NCBI RefSeq assembly: GCF_900110465.1
Contig: NZ_FODV01000003.1
Location: 248,001 to 312,000 of the forward strand
Direction of reading: 5' to 3'
Origin: Halogranum amylolyticum
GTDB lineage: Archaea; Halobacteriota; Halobacteria; Halobacteriales; Haloferacaceae
DNA: 64,000 nucleotides
Part shown: positions 9,429 to 17,980 of the stretch, one piece after another
Layout of the letters: each line of letters starts with the position of its first letter
Position numbering within the stretch: position 1 is the first letter of the stretch
Translations under genes and position numbers: made by a program
Notes under the pieces: model-generated
What the model was told of the DNA's origin: nothing
Seen by the model: only the letters and a program-made list of their open reading frames with translations
Databases searched by the model: none

Positions 9429-11402
9429 CTACTCCTCTCGACCGCCGTTGGCGCGGTGTTCGCTGATGATCTGGTCGACCATCGCCGACTTCTGTTCCTT
9501 GCGGCGATTCTCGGCACGACGCTTCCAGTCTTCGATGGCGGCCTCGACGTCGCTCTCGCGGGCGATCGCGAGCTCGTCGATCTCCTGAATCGAGACGTCG
9601 TCGGCGGGGCCGACGGGGATGCCGTGGTCGAACAGGAGTTCGTCGGCGACGTCCGAGAGACCGCCCGAGCGGAGGACGACGCGAGGGTTCTTTTCGGCGA
9701 GGCGCTGGGCGGTGCTCCGGCCGGCCCCGCTGGCGTCGCGGAGATACACCACGTCGCCCGCGGAGATGCCGTACTCCTCGTCGGTGTCCTCGATGGCCCC
9801 CTTGGTGAACTGCTCGACTACCTTCACGGGGACGAGATCGCGCCCCTCGGCGACGTCGGCGAAGTTCGAGTGGTCGAGCTTCCAGAGGTCTTTCAGCCGC
9901 GAGAGCTTCGACTGGAGCTCGTCGGCGCGCTCCTCCTCGGCGTCGAGTTCGCGTTCGAGGCGATTGTTCTCGCGTTCGAGGCGGTTGATCTCGCGGCGTT
10001 CGCGGGCCTCTCGCCGTTCTTCGCGGCGGGCGTCCGACAGCTCCTGCTTGTACTCCTCGATCGTCTCCTCGCGATCCGCGAGGCGGTCTTTCAGGTCGTC
10101 GACGTGCGACTCGAGACGGTCGACCTGCGACTCCAGTCGCTTGATCTTCTTCTCCTCGGCGGAGAGTTCCCGTTCGACGTGTTCCGTCGACTCCTCGGAC
10201 GACGAGGAGTCGTCCGAGAGATCGCGCAGGACGGCTTCGACCGACTCCTCGCCGGAGACGACGCGGGCGACGACCTCCCCGCGGTTGACTCGCGGCGGCA
10301 CCTTCTGCGTGATGCGGTCGAACTGGTCCTCGTGGGCGTCGAACGCGAACAGCGCGGCGGCCATCGCGTCGCGCTCGTGGTCGTTGTCGTACTCGTCGTT
10401 GCGTGTGCGGTGGAGTTTCTCGTCGACCGGGAGGTCCGTGTCGGGCCGCCACCCCGCCGCGTCGAAGCTGCGGCGGAACTTCTCGACCGTCTCGGGCATC
10501 GGGTTCACGTCGGCGGCGACGACGATAGGCCGGCCGCGCTCGATGAGCCACTCGATGACGTCGGCGGTGTCTGCCGTCCGCGTCGAGAGGACGTCGAGGA
10601 CGGTGCCGTCGAGGTCGACGACGGCCGCCGCCGTCGTTGTTCCGGGGTCGATGCCGACGATGACGTGGTCGCGGCGCTTCACCAACGGCTCGAACTCGAT
10701 ACCGTCGCGACGGTCGCGCTCGACCTCGATGCGGATGTCGCCGGAACGGCGGTTCGAGACGGGGATATCCTGTGGTCGCGCCTCGACGGTGAAGATGGCG
10801 TTCGAGAAGCCGCCGTACTTCTCGGTGACGTCGCGCTCGTAGTCGAGGCCGGCTTCCTTCAGTTTCGACTCGACGTCGCGGGCGGTCGTCTTCACGTTGC
10901 CGTGGATGCGGCGCGTGTAGCGGTCGGAGCTCCACCCGCCCTTGCCGGTCGACCGGCCGCGAGCGACCTTCACGGTCGTCGTGTCGGTGAACGCCGACAC
11001 CTCGTAGCCGACGTTGGCGGCGGCGAGTCGGGCGGCGGCCTCGGCCTCCTTCATCGGTTCCTTCCCGTAGGGGACGCCGTGACGGGAGGCGACCCGCGAG
11101 AGCGGTTCCGGTTGCTCTGCACCGGTCACCTGCACGAGCTTCGTCTCGGCTGGCAACGACTGGAGGAACCGCACGAGGGCGTCCTTGTCGGCCGCCAGTT
11201 CGTACATGTTGTCGGTGGCGACGATGGCGGGTTCTTCACGCTCGATGAGTCGTCGTAGCTTCCGAAAGGAGACGACGTCCCTGTCGAGATGTTCGCCGTC
11301 GAAGGCGACGACCGCGTAGGAGGGAGCGTCCCCCCGGATGTCGCCACTCTGGATGTCGACGCCGAACACCAGCGAGTCGAGCGCACTCGTCCGGGTGCTC
11401 AC
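9429..11402 (-). CDS. DUF460 protein: RNase H-like domain plus long coiled coil
   Basis: A 657-residue archaeal DUF460 protein. Residues about 10-270 are an N-terminal conserved region. HVIVGIDPGTTTAAAVVDLDG near residue 240 is an RNase H/RuvC-type first strand with its acidic residue. Residues about 405-525 form an unbroken charged coiled coil (many RE, EE and RL heptads). A further globular region follows (LVPVKVVEQFTKG onward). The architecture suggests a nucleic-acid-acting nuclease or structural protein, but I know of no assigned role. It is divergently transcribed from the SPFH gene. Confidence 0.85.
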   Translation of the reverse strand: MSTRTSALDSLVFGVDIQSGDIRGDAPSYAVVAFDGEHLDRDVVSFRKLRRLIEREEPAIVATDNMYELAADKDALVRFLQSLPAETKLVQVTGAEQPEPLSRVASRHGVPYGKEPMKEAEAAARLAAANVGYEVSAFTDTTTVKVARGRSTGKGGWSSDRYTRRIHGNVKTTARDVESKLKEAGLDYERDVTEKYGGFSNAIFTVEARPQDIPVSNRRSGDIRIEVERDRRDGIEFEPLVKRRDHVIVGIDPGTTTAAAVVDLDGTVLDVLSTRTADTADVIEWLIERGRPIVVAADVNPMPETVEKFRRSFDAAGWRPDTDLPVDEKLHRTRNDEYDNDHERDAMAAALFAFDAHEDQFDRITQKVPPRVNRGEVVARVVSGEESVEAVLRDLSDDSSSSEESTEHVERELSAEEKKIKRLESQVDRLESHVDDLKDRLADREETIEEYKQELSDARREERREARERREINRLERENNRLERELDAEEERADELQSKLSRLKDLWKLDHSNFADVAEGRDLVPVKVVEQFTKGAIEDTDEEYGISAGDVVYLRDASGAGRSTAQRLAEKNPRVVLRSGGLSDVADELLFDHGIPVGPADDVSIQEIDELAIARESDVEAAIEDWKRRAENRRKEQKSAMVDQIISEHRANGGREE

Positions 11403-11527
11403 GAGTCTCCGCTAGGGGGTCGGTCGATAAATACCCAACGCCGGTACTATCTCGGCGCGTCCCGTCGCCCGGCTGTCGGGAATCCGAAACGTCAAATCGG
11501 TAGGGGCCGAGTCCTCGCCGTGGTAAC

Positions 11528-12487
11528 ATGAGTACCGACCCAGACCCTCCACGAATCGGTCCCGACAACCTCCGACGAACCGCCGTCGTCGGTCTGCTCG
11601 CCCTCCTCCTCCTCGCTGCGCCCGTCGCCGGGCTCCTCGCGTGGGAACCCGTCGACGAGGGGAACGTGAAGGTGGTGAAGAAGTGGGGTGCGACCACCGG
11701 CACGGTGTTCGAGCCGGGTGCCCACTTCGTCAACCCGGTCTCGCAGTCGACGAGTAGCCTCTCCGTCCGCCCGCAGTCCTACACGATGTCCGCCCAGCAG
11801 AACGAAGGTCAACAGAGCGGTGACGACGCCATCCGCGTACTCACCGAAGACGGACTCCGAACCGACATCGACGTCACCGTCCGCTACCGCGTCGACGCCG
11901 GTAAGGCGGTGAACTTCTACCGGAAGTACCGCACGCTCGACACCGCCGAAGAGCGGCTGATCCGTCCGTCGATCCGTTCGGTTCTCCGGACGGAGGCGGG
12001 ACGCCTCCCCGTCACCGAGATCTACACCGGCGAGGGACAGACGAAGTTGAAGCTCGCCGCCGAGCAGGAGCTCGCAGACGAGTTCTCCAACGACGGACTC
12101 ATCCTCGAAGCCGTCCAGATCCGCAACGTCGAACTCCCCGCGGAGTACGCGAAGGCCGTCGAACAGAAAGAGATCACCGAACAGCGTCGCCAACAGAAAC
12201 AGAGCGAACTCGAAGTCGAGAAGCTCGAAGCCGACCGCAAAGAGATCGAGGCGCAGGGCGAGGCCGAGGCCAACCGCATCGTCAGCGAGTCGCTGACGGA
12301 CGAGGTGCTCGCTCAGCAGTACATCCAGCGACTCGACGAGACCGACACCGTCTACATCCCCGTCGGTGGGGACGGCTACCCGCAGTTCGTCCGCAACCTC
12401 GAATCTGACTCGGAGGCCGGTAGCTCCGGGTCGACGACTACCGGACAGTCGAGCGGCAACAGTTCGACCGACTCGACGCAGTCGTAG
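11528..12487 (+). CDS. SPFH/prohibitin-type membrane protein
   Basis: A 319-residue protein. An N-terminal membrane anchor (about residues 18-40) is followed by an SPFH domain starting VDEGNVKVVKKWG and continuing through DIDVTVRYRV. A long charged helix (EQKEITEQRRQQKQSELEVEKLEADRKEIEAQGEAE, described here in parts) is typical of prohibitin and stomatin scaffolds. The C-terminus is Ser/Thr/Gly-rich and probably disordered. Such proteins form membrane microdomain scaffolds and often control membrane proteases. The next gene begins 6 nt downstream, so the two form an operon. Confidence 0.85.
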   Translation: MSTDPDPPRIGPDNLRRTAVVGLLALLLLAAPVAGLLAWEPVDEGNVKVVKKWGATTGTVFEPGAHFVNPVSQSTSSLSVRPQSYTMSAQQNEGQQSGDDAIRVLTEDGLRTDIDVTVRYRVDAGKAVNFYRKYRTLDTAEERLIRPSIRSVLRTEAGRLPVTEIYTGEGQTKLKLAAEQELADEFSNDGLILEAVQIRNVELPAEYAKAVEQKEITEQRRQQKQSELEVEKLEADRKEIEAQGEAEANRIVSESLTDEVLAQQYIQRLDETDTVYIPVGGDGYPQFVRNLESDSEAGSSGSTTTGQSSGNSSTDSTQS

Positions 12488-12493
12488 TCGACG

Positions 12494-12922
12494 ATGGACC
12501 GTCGTGCCCTCGCCGTCGTCGGCTTCGTTACGCTCCTCTTCGTCGGCTTCCTTGCCCGGGGCGTGTTGCTCTCGGTCGGCCGGATCGCCCTCGTCGCGTT
12601 CGTCTTGGCGCTCCTCGCCGGCGTCGCGCTAGTAGCGACCCGGCAACCCGCCTACCGGCGGTCGACGGTCGGGCCGGCGACACGCGTTCTCCGGCGACCG
12701 CTCGAAAGGGACGACCGGCATCGCTGTGCGGAGTGCGACGCGGTCGTCGACGACGGCGAACGCCGGCGGTTCGTCCGCGAGTGGGTGCTCTTCGGCGTTC
12801 CGATTCTCCTGCTCGACGACGGCGAGAACGTCTACTGTTCGTCGTGTACGGGGAGGACGATCGACGCCGACGAAGCAGTCGACGCCACCGACAGCGACGC
12901 CGACCGGCTCCGCGAGAGATAG
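12494..12922 (+). CDS. Membrane protein with C-terminal zinc ribbon
   Basis: A 142-residue protein. Two hydrophobic helices lie near the N-terminus (about residues 5-20 and 27-50). A cytoplasmic part follows with CAEC and CSSC pairs about 40 residues apart, a likely zinc ribbon. It starts 6 nt after the SPFH gene, the position where an NfeD-like partner is often found, but it lacks an NfeD OB-fold. Partnership with the SPFH protein is inference from spacing. Confidence 0.65.
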   Translation: MDRRALAVVGFVTLLFVGFLARGVLLSVGRIALVAFVLALLAGVALVATRQPAYRRSTVGPATRVLRRPLERDDRHRCAECDAVVDDGERRRFVREWVLFGVPILLLDDGENVYCSSCTGRTIDADEAVDATDSDADRLRER

Positions 12923-12928
12923 CCGACG

Positions 12929-13861
12929 CTACTCGGCGTCCGGGAACGGGACGTCGAACTTCTGACCGTCGCTCGGGACGAAGCACTCCCCGTCGAACCG
13001 TTCGCGCGCCTCCGCTTCGATGGGGCTCGCGTCGCCGGCGTAGCGCGAGGAGATGTGCGTCAGCGCGAGTCGCTTGGCGTTCGCCCGAGACGCGACGTCC
13101 GCGGCCTCCCGTCCCGTCGAGTGGTAGGTCTGCCGGGCGCGGCCCGCCTCGTCGCTGGCGAAGGTGGCGTCGTGAATGAGCAGGTCGGCGTTCTCGGCGA
13201 TATCGACCGTCGCCTGTACGGGCCGCGTGTCACCGGTGTAGACGAGTTTCCGGCCCGGTCGTGGGTCGCCGACGACCTGTTCGGGCTGGACGACCCGGCC
13301 GTCGTCGAGTTCGACGGCCTCGCCCTCGTGCAGTTTGCCGTACAGCGGTCCCGGCGGGATACCGAGTTCCTCCTCGGCTTTCTCGCGGTCGAACCGACCC
13401 GGCCGGTCGTCCTCGACGATGGCGTACCCCTGCGAGCGCGTGCGGTGGTTCGTCTCGAACGCCCGCACCTCGTACTCGTCACCGGCGAGTGCCGTCGACC
13501 CGGGTGATACCTCGTGGACGTTGATGGGGTAGCCCGGATCGTAGCCGCCGGCGTGGACGAGACGGTTGATATGCGTCTTCGACCCCGGCGGAACGTGGAT
13601 GGCCAGCGCCTCGTCGCGTTCGTTGAAGTCCCACGACTGGACCAACCCTGGGATGCCGAGGATGTGGTCGCCGTGGAGATGCGTGACGAAGAGATGCGAG
13701 ACGTCGAACCCGGTCCCGAACCGCATCATCTGCCGCTGAGTTCCCTCGCCGCAGTCGAACAGCAGTCGCTCGCCCTCGCGGTTGACGAAGACGGCGCTGG
13801 GGGCCCGTTCCGTCGTCGGGACCGCCCCGCTCGTTCCGAGAAACGTCACACGCATCGACAT
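12929..13861 (-). CDS. rnz: Ribonuclease Z (tRNA 3' endonuclease)
   Basis: A 310-residue metallo-beta-lactamase-fold nuclease that trims tRNA 3' trailers. The zinc motif THLHGDHILG is at about residues 60-70. Further histidines occur in later motifs (LVYTGDTRP, LIHDATF, LTHISSRY). The N-terminus MRVTFLGTSGAVPTTERAPS is diagnostic, so the third codon (ATG at 13855) may be the true start. The length matches the short RNase Z form. The 3' end faces the zinc-ribbon gene with a 6-nt gap. Confidence 0.95.
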   Translation of the reverse strand: MSMRVTFLGTSGAVPTTERAPSAVFVNREGERLLFDCGEGTQRQMMRFGTGFDVSHLFVTHLHGDHILGIPGLVQSWDFNERDEALAIHVPPGSKTHINRLVHAGGYDPGYPINVHEVSPGSTALAGDEYEVRAFETNHRTRSQGYAIVEDDRPGRFDREKAEEELGIPPGPLYGKLHEGEAVELDDGRVVQPEQVVGDPRPGRKLVYTGDTRPVQATVDIAENADLLIHDATFASDEAGRARQTYHSTGREAADVASRANAKRLALTHISSRYAGDASPIEAEARERFDGECFVPSDGQKFDVPFPDAE

Positions 13862-14252
13862 TGGTGGGGACGAGACGGGGCGGGCGTAAACGCGTGTCGG
13901 AATGGGGCTGGTGGCGAGCGACGCCGAGACCCGGGAACTCGACGCCGCGTGGTTCAGCGTCTCTCACGTACCGTTCGTTCGCTCGTCTCCGCCGGTGTGG
14001 ACGCCCGTTCTCTCGTTCCGGCGCGACGTTAGCCGGCACAAAGCTACGATAAACTACAGTTTAACCGGGCAACAGCGGAGGACCCGAGTACGGGACGACC
14101 GAAACGGTCTCCTCTGACGTACTGTAGTGGACGAGAGTCTGGAAACACCGTATTCGAGTGGAAATCGTTCTTTAATCAAGGTAACATGACTAGTAACTAA
14201 TGCGACAATCGTCGATTTATCGATTTGTCGGGCCACGCCCGACTGAGTGACA
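13862..14252. other. 391-bp divergent intergenic region
   Basis: This region separates RNase Z from the curlin-like gene. The first half is GC-rich with no convincing gene. The right part is markedly A+T-rich and contains several palindromes: aaact-ac-agttt (14051-14062), tcgat-tt-atcga (14212-14223) and gtcgggc-cac-gcccgac (14227-14243). A TATA-like stretch tctttaatc is at about 14169-14177. It looks like a regulated promoter for the downstream secreted protein. Confidence 0.6.
14212..14243. promoter_or_regulatory. Two adjacent palindromes before the curlin-like gene
   Basis: A perfect 5+5 palindrome around tt (14212-14223) overlaps the likely TATA region. Three bases later comes a perfect 7+7 stem with a three-base loop (14227-14243), ending 9 nt before the ATG. 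They could be operator sites over the transcription start, or an RNA hairpin in a short leader. Confidence 0.5.
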
Positions 14253-14831
14253 ATGGATCGAAAACTCGGAAAACAGATGCTCGTCGTATTCGTCGTCGCC
14301 ACACTCCTTCTCAGCGGCCTCGCAGGGGTCGCAGCGGCACACGACGACAAGAAAGACGACCGGAAGAAGCACAAGCACGACCACGAGAGCGAGCGAAACG
14401 ACGCCGACCAGCGCCAGCAGAGTCACGCAGACGCGTGGGCGAAACAGGTGGGCTGGAAGAACGACGCCGATCAGGACCAGGACAGCGATCAGCGCCAGCG
14501 GGCACGACAGAAGGGTGACGACAACGACGTCGACCAAACTCAGCGCAACGAGCAACGGCAGCGCGCCGACCAGGACGGGAAGTACAACGACGCCGACCAG
14601 GACCAAGACAGCGACCAGCGCCAGCGGGCACGACAGAAGGGTGACGACAACGACGTCGACCAGACCCAACGCAACGAACAGACGCAGCGTGCGAAGCAGG
14701 ACGGGAAGCACAACGACGTCGACCAGGACCAGGACAGCAAGCAGACGCAGCGCTCGACCCAGCGAGGACACGGTAACTCCGCGAGCCAGTCACAGTCCAG
14801 CAGTCAGACGCAGGTCGCCGTCCAAGGCTAG
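14253..14831 (+). CDS. Secreted curlin-like repeat protein (putative amyloid subunit)
   Basis: A 192-residue protein. The signal peptide has a hydrophobic core (MLVVFVVATLLLSGLAGVAAA) and is probably cleaved near AAA-HDD. A charged His/Asp/Lys region of about 45 residues follows, then six consecutive 21-residue units to the C-terminus. Each unit fits G-x-x-N-x-[AV]-x-Q-x-Q-x3-Q-x-Q-x3-Q-x (one slot is Ser in the last). The junction Q-x-G-x-[xG]-N-x-[AV]-x3-Q matches the repeat rule of CsgA/CsgB curlins, and the last unit (GHGNSASQSQ) matches G-x-G-N-x-A-x3-Q exactly. Surface positions are Asp, Arg and Lys, as expected for high salt. No csgG, csgE or csgF homologue is nearby. I use the ATG at 14253; a GTG lies two codons upstream. 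Confidence 0.75.
   Translation: MDRKLGKQMLVVFVVATLLLSGLAGVAAAHDDKKDDRKKHKHDHESERNDADQRQQSHADAWAKQVGWKNDADQDQDSDQRQRARQKGDDNDVDQTQRNEQRQRADQDGKYNDADQDQDSDQRQRARQKGDDNDVDQTQRNEQTQRAKQDGKHNDVDQDQDSKQTQRSTQRGHGNSASQSQSSSQTQVAVQG
14451..14828 (+). repeat. Six in-frame 63-bp repeats encoding curlin-like units
   Basis: Unit starts fall at 14451, 14514, 14577, 14640, 14703 and 14766. Units 1-2 and 3-4 are nearly identical as 126-bp pairs, differing mostly at third bases, which indicates a past duplication of a two-unit block. The last unit is the most diverged and the most curlin-like. Confidence 0.8.
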
Positions 14832-15059
14832 CTGACTTGTCCCACTGAGACGTCCGGTCGAACTGGCCGCTCGGGTCGGATCGCCCGAGCGCCGTTCGAG
14901 GTTCGAGAGGCGCAGCAGGCTGCCGAGTACGGTCGGACGACTCACGATCTCTGCGGAGCTACGCGCCCGACGGCAGCCGGTTCGATACGACCGAGTCCGA
15001 AGGCAGTTCGAGCGCCACAACCGACCGATTCTTACCCGTCGCCCGGTTACGACAGACCG

Positions 15060-16088
15060 ATGGACGCGCCGCTGTGGACGGACACGCACGCGCCCGCCCT
15101 CGCCGACCTCCCGCAGTCGGAGGTGCGCGACCGGCTGGCCCGCGCCGTCGACGAACCGATGAACCTCGTGGTGCAGGGGCCGGCGGGCGTCGGCAAGACG
15201 GCCGCCGTCCGAGCGCTCGCCCGCGAGACGCACGACGACCCCGACAACGACCTCGTCGAAATCAACGTCGCGGACTTCTTCAACCGGACGAAGAAGGAGA
15301 TCCGCACCGACCCGCGCTTCGAACAGTTTCTGGAAGGGCGGAGTCGGATGGCCAAACGCGACATGATAAATCGCGTGCTCAAAGAGTCCGCCAGCTACGC
15401 CCCGATGTCGGGGACGTACAAGACGATCGTGCTCGACAACGCCGAGGCGATCCGCGAGGACTTCCAGCAGGCGCTGCGCCGCGTGATGGAGAAACACCAC
15501 CGGACGACCCAGTTCGTCATCGCCACGCGCCAGCCCTCGAAGCTCATCCCGCCGATCCGCTCGCGCTGTTTCCCCGTTCCCGTCCGCGCGCCGACGACCG
15601 ACGAAACTATCGACGTGCTGGAAGCCATCGTCGACGCCGAGGACGTCGACGCCGACCCCGACGGACTGGAGTTCGTCGCCAGCGCCGCCGGCGGCAACCT
15701 CCGCAAGGCCGTCCTGTCGGCGCAGGCGACGGTCGTCGAACACGACGAACTCACGATGCAGGCGGCCTACCAGACGATCGGCGAGCTCGGCCACGACGAG
15801 GCGATACTGGAGGCGCTATCGGCGGCCGAGTCCGGCGACGTCGCCTCGGCGCGGAAAGCCGTCGACGACCTCGTCTCCGACGAGGGGTACGACGGGCAGG
15901 AGCTACTGCTCGAACTGCTGCGCGTCGCCCGTGCGAAGTCCGAGATCGCCGGCAGCGACCTCGCACGGCTCTATCGACTGGCCGGCGACGTCGACCTCGA
16001 TCTGGCGACCGGGACGGACGCGACGATCCACCTCACGCATCTGCTGTCGGCGTGGGCGACCGAGCGACCGAGACAGGGTCGGCCATGA
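15060..16088 (+). CDS. Replication factor C small-subunit-like AAA+ ATPase (RfcC-type)
   Basis: A 342-residue clamp-loader family ATPase. Walker A is GPAGVGKTAAV (about 40-50). Sensor 1 (FVIATRQPSKLI) and the SRC arginine-finger motif (IRSRCF) are present. The Walker B position reads IVLDNAEAI instead of LDEAD: Asp126 is kept but the catalytic Glu is Asn127. Haloarchaea carry more than one small RFC subunit, and this appears to be the divergent one, possibly poor in ATP hydrolysis but able to complete a neighbour's site. Its TGA overlaps the next ATG (ATGA). Confidence 0.85.
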   Translation: MDAPLWTDTHAPALADLPQSEVRDRLARAVDEPMNLVVQGPAGVGKTAAVRALARETHDDPDNDLVEINVADFFNRTKKEIRTDPRFEQFLEGRSRMAKRDMINRVLKESASYAPMSGTYKTIVLDNAEAIREDFQQALRRVMEKHHRTTQFVIATRQPSKLIPPIRSRCFPVPVRAPTTDETIDVLEAIVDAEDVDADPDGLEFVASAAGGNLRKAVLSAQATVVEHDELTMQAAYQTIGELGHDEAILEALSAAESGDVASARKAVDDLVSDEGYDGQELLLELLRVARAKSEIAGSDLARLYRLAGDVDLDLATGTDATIHLTHLLSAWATERPRQGRP

Positions 16089-16693
16089 GCGCGCGAGTCA
16101 CCCCCGGGACGTGGCGCTACGCGGCACCGCCGCTGGTGCTCGCGATTCCGGCGCTCGTCGTCTCCCTACCGGTCGGTCTCGCGCTCCTCCTCGTCGGGGT
16201 CGCGGTCGTCGCCTTCTTCCGCGACCCCGACCGTACCCTACCCGAGTCGGGCGTCGTCGCCCCTGCCGACGGGAAGGTCTCCGTCGTTCGCGAGGAGGAC
16301 GGACGGGTCCGCGTGGGCGTCTTCATGAACGTCACCGACGTCCACGTCATCCGCGCGCCGCTGGACGGCTACGTCGAGTCGGTCACTCACCGTTCCGGTG
16401 CGAACAAGCCGGCGTTCTCGAAGGACTCCGACCGCAACGAGCGCGTCGACGTCGACTTCGGCACCCACGAGGTGTCGTTCATCGCCGGCTGGTTCGCCCG
16501 ACGCATCCACCCCTACGTCGGCGGCGGCGAGTCCGTCGCCCGCGGCCAGCGACTCGGTCACATCGCGTTCGGCAGTCGTGCGGACGTACTGCTGCCCGAG
16601 TGGGCCGACGTCGACGACGTCGAGATCGAAAAAGGCCAGCGCGTCTCGGCCGGCGAGACAGTTCTCGTCGAGACGCCGACCGACGAAGCGTAG
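16085..16693 (+). CDS. Archaetidylserine decarboxylase, phosphatidylserine-decarboxylase family
   Basis: A 202-residue proenzyme that converts archaetidylserine to archaetidylethanolamine at the membrane. Two N-terminal hydrophobic segments (about 13-45) precede VVAPADGKVSVV and the family motif VHVIRAPLDGYV. Autocleavage to give the pyruvoyl group would occur between Gly163 and Ser164 (AFGSRADV), at the place of LGST in bacterial enzymes. In haloarchaea this class is linked to archaeosortase-dependent lipid attachment of surface proteins (PssD type). It is translationally coupled to the RFC-like gene by a 4-nt overlap. Confidence 0.88.
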   Translation: MSARVTPGTWRYAAPPLVLAIPALVVSLPVGLALLLVGVAVVAFFRDPDRTLPESGVVAPADGKVSVVREEDGRVRVGVFMNVTDVHVIRAPLDGYVESVTHRSGANKPAFSKDSDRNERVDVDFGTHEVSFIAGWFARRIHPYVGGGESVARGQRLGHIAFGSRADVLLPEWADVDDVEIEKGQRVSAGETVLVETPTDEA

Positions 16694-16798
16694 CCTCCCC
16701 CGTCGCCGTCGTTCGTTCTCCAGTGGAAACGAAGGGGTTTGTCAGACAGTCACATCGGAGAGAACGACGGTTCCAACGAGCGTTCCAACGAGCGGACG

Positions 16799-17773
16799 CT
16801 ACGCGCGTGTCAGCACGTGGACGTACCGCGTGAGCGACCCGTGAACCCGTCGTTCGAACAGATGGTCGACCTCCCAGCCGGCGTCGACGGCAGCGTCTTC
16901 CCACGAACGGTCGGCGACGACGACGGCCCGGGGAGCGACGCGGGCGGCCTCCGCGAGCGCACCGGCGACGAGGTCGGCGAGTTCGTGCCGAGCGATCTTC
17001 GACTGGCGGCCGTAGGGAGCGTCGAAGACGACGCCGTCGACGCTGTCGTCGCGGAGCGCGAGGCTGGTGGCGTCGCCGCGCAGCACGTCCCACGTCGCCT
17101 CGGGGGTAAGCGCCTCGAAGTTCGTCTGGCTGCCGCGGGCCATCTTCCACTGTGCGTCGGCCCCGACGACGCGAGCCCCGACCAGCGCCGCCTCGAGGAG
17201 CACGCCGCCGGTCCCACACATCGGGTCGAGGATGGTCGCTCCGGGCTTCGCTCCGGCGATGTTGACGAACGCGCGGGCGTCGAGCGGTGCCATGCTCCCG
17301 GGTTGGAAGAACGGGCGGTCGGTCGGCTTGCGGTCGCCGAAGTCGCGGACGCTCTCGACTTCGAGCCAGCCGAGCAGACAGACGTCGTCGGAGAACAGCG
17401 CCCGCAGCACGTGGTCGGGGTCGTCGAGGTCGACCGAGAACCCGCGGTCGACGAGGACGCTGCCGAGCGTCCGTTCGGCGGCCTGTGTGCTCACGCCCGT
17501 CTTGCCGTGGACGTCGCGGGCGCGGACGGCGACCGACCCGCGACGGTCGACAGTCGCCGCCTCCAGCAGGTGACGGGCGCTGTCGACGTCGGCGTCGGTG
17601 TGGCCGACCAGTTCGCTGGCCCGGTGGGTGTACGCCAGCGTGCGGAGGCGGTCGGGGGAAATGCCCCGGGCCGTCGCGAGGCCGGGGGCGACGACGTCGA
17701 CGGCGTCGGCCGCACTGGCGGCCTCGCAGGCGGCGAACGCGTCGTCCTCGCCGGCGAGTTCGAGACAGTACAC
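16799..17773 (-). CDS. tRNA (guanine-10-N2)-methyltransferase, THUMP-Trm11 type
   Basis: A 324-residue enzyme that makes m2G/m2,2G at tRNA position 10. The N-terminal region (to about residue 150) contains a THUMP RNA-binding domain. The C-terminal Rossmann methyltransferase has the SAM motif ILDPMCGTGGVLLEA and the catalytic FDAPYGRQSK (D/N-PPY variant). The frame is open 47 codons further upstream, but family members start at the VYCLELAGEDD equivalent, so I use the GTG at 17773. Confidence 0.88.
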   Translation of the reverse strand: MYCLELAGEDDAFAACEAASAADAVDVVAPGLATARGISPDRLRTLAYTHRASELVGHTDADVDSARHLLEAATVDRRGSVAVRARDVHGKTGVSTQAAERTLGSVLVDRGFSVDLDDPDHVLRALFSDDVCLLGWLEVESVRDFGDRKPTDRPFFQPGSMAPLDARAFVNIAGAKPGATILDPMCGTGGVLLEAALVGARVVGADAQWKMARGSQTNFEALTPEATWDVLRGDATSLALRDDSVDGVVFDAPYGRQSKIARHELADLVAGALAEAARVAPRAVVVADRSWEDAAVDAGWEVDHLFERRVHGSLTRYVHVLTRA

Positions 17774-17944
17774 GCTCGCAGTGTGACGGTCGACCGGTAT
17801 GAGGATGCCGACTCCCACCGTCGCGGTTGCGACTCGGTACCACCCGTCGAGCGACACGAGCGCCTCGAGACACGGCGAGGAGGTCGTTCTCCCACGACCC
17901 AGCCGTTTAGTCACGTTGTCGACGTATCATTCAGTAGCACCAAT

Positions 17945-17962
17945 CTTTTTAAACCTTAAATA
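17945..17962 (+). promoter_or_regulatory. TATA region of the tbp gene
   Basis: Two overlapping A/T blocks, ctttttaaac (17945-17954) and ccttaaata (17954-17962), lie 19-36 nt before the ATG at 17981. A TBP gene with a strong TATA box could be autoregulated; that is inference. Confidence 0.6.
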
Positions 17963-17980
17963 CGACCCTTAAATTGACGC

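Noticed and set aside
14451..14828. CRISPR-like array
   Set aside because: The 63-bp units are contiguous with no spacers and are in frame with a signal peptide, so they are protein repeats.
15074..16693. Fused RFC-decarboxylase frame of 539 codons
   Set aside because: Only the part from 16085 encodes the decarboxylase; the part before is an out-of-frame shadow of the RFC-like gene.
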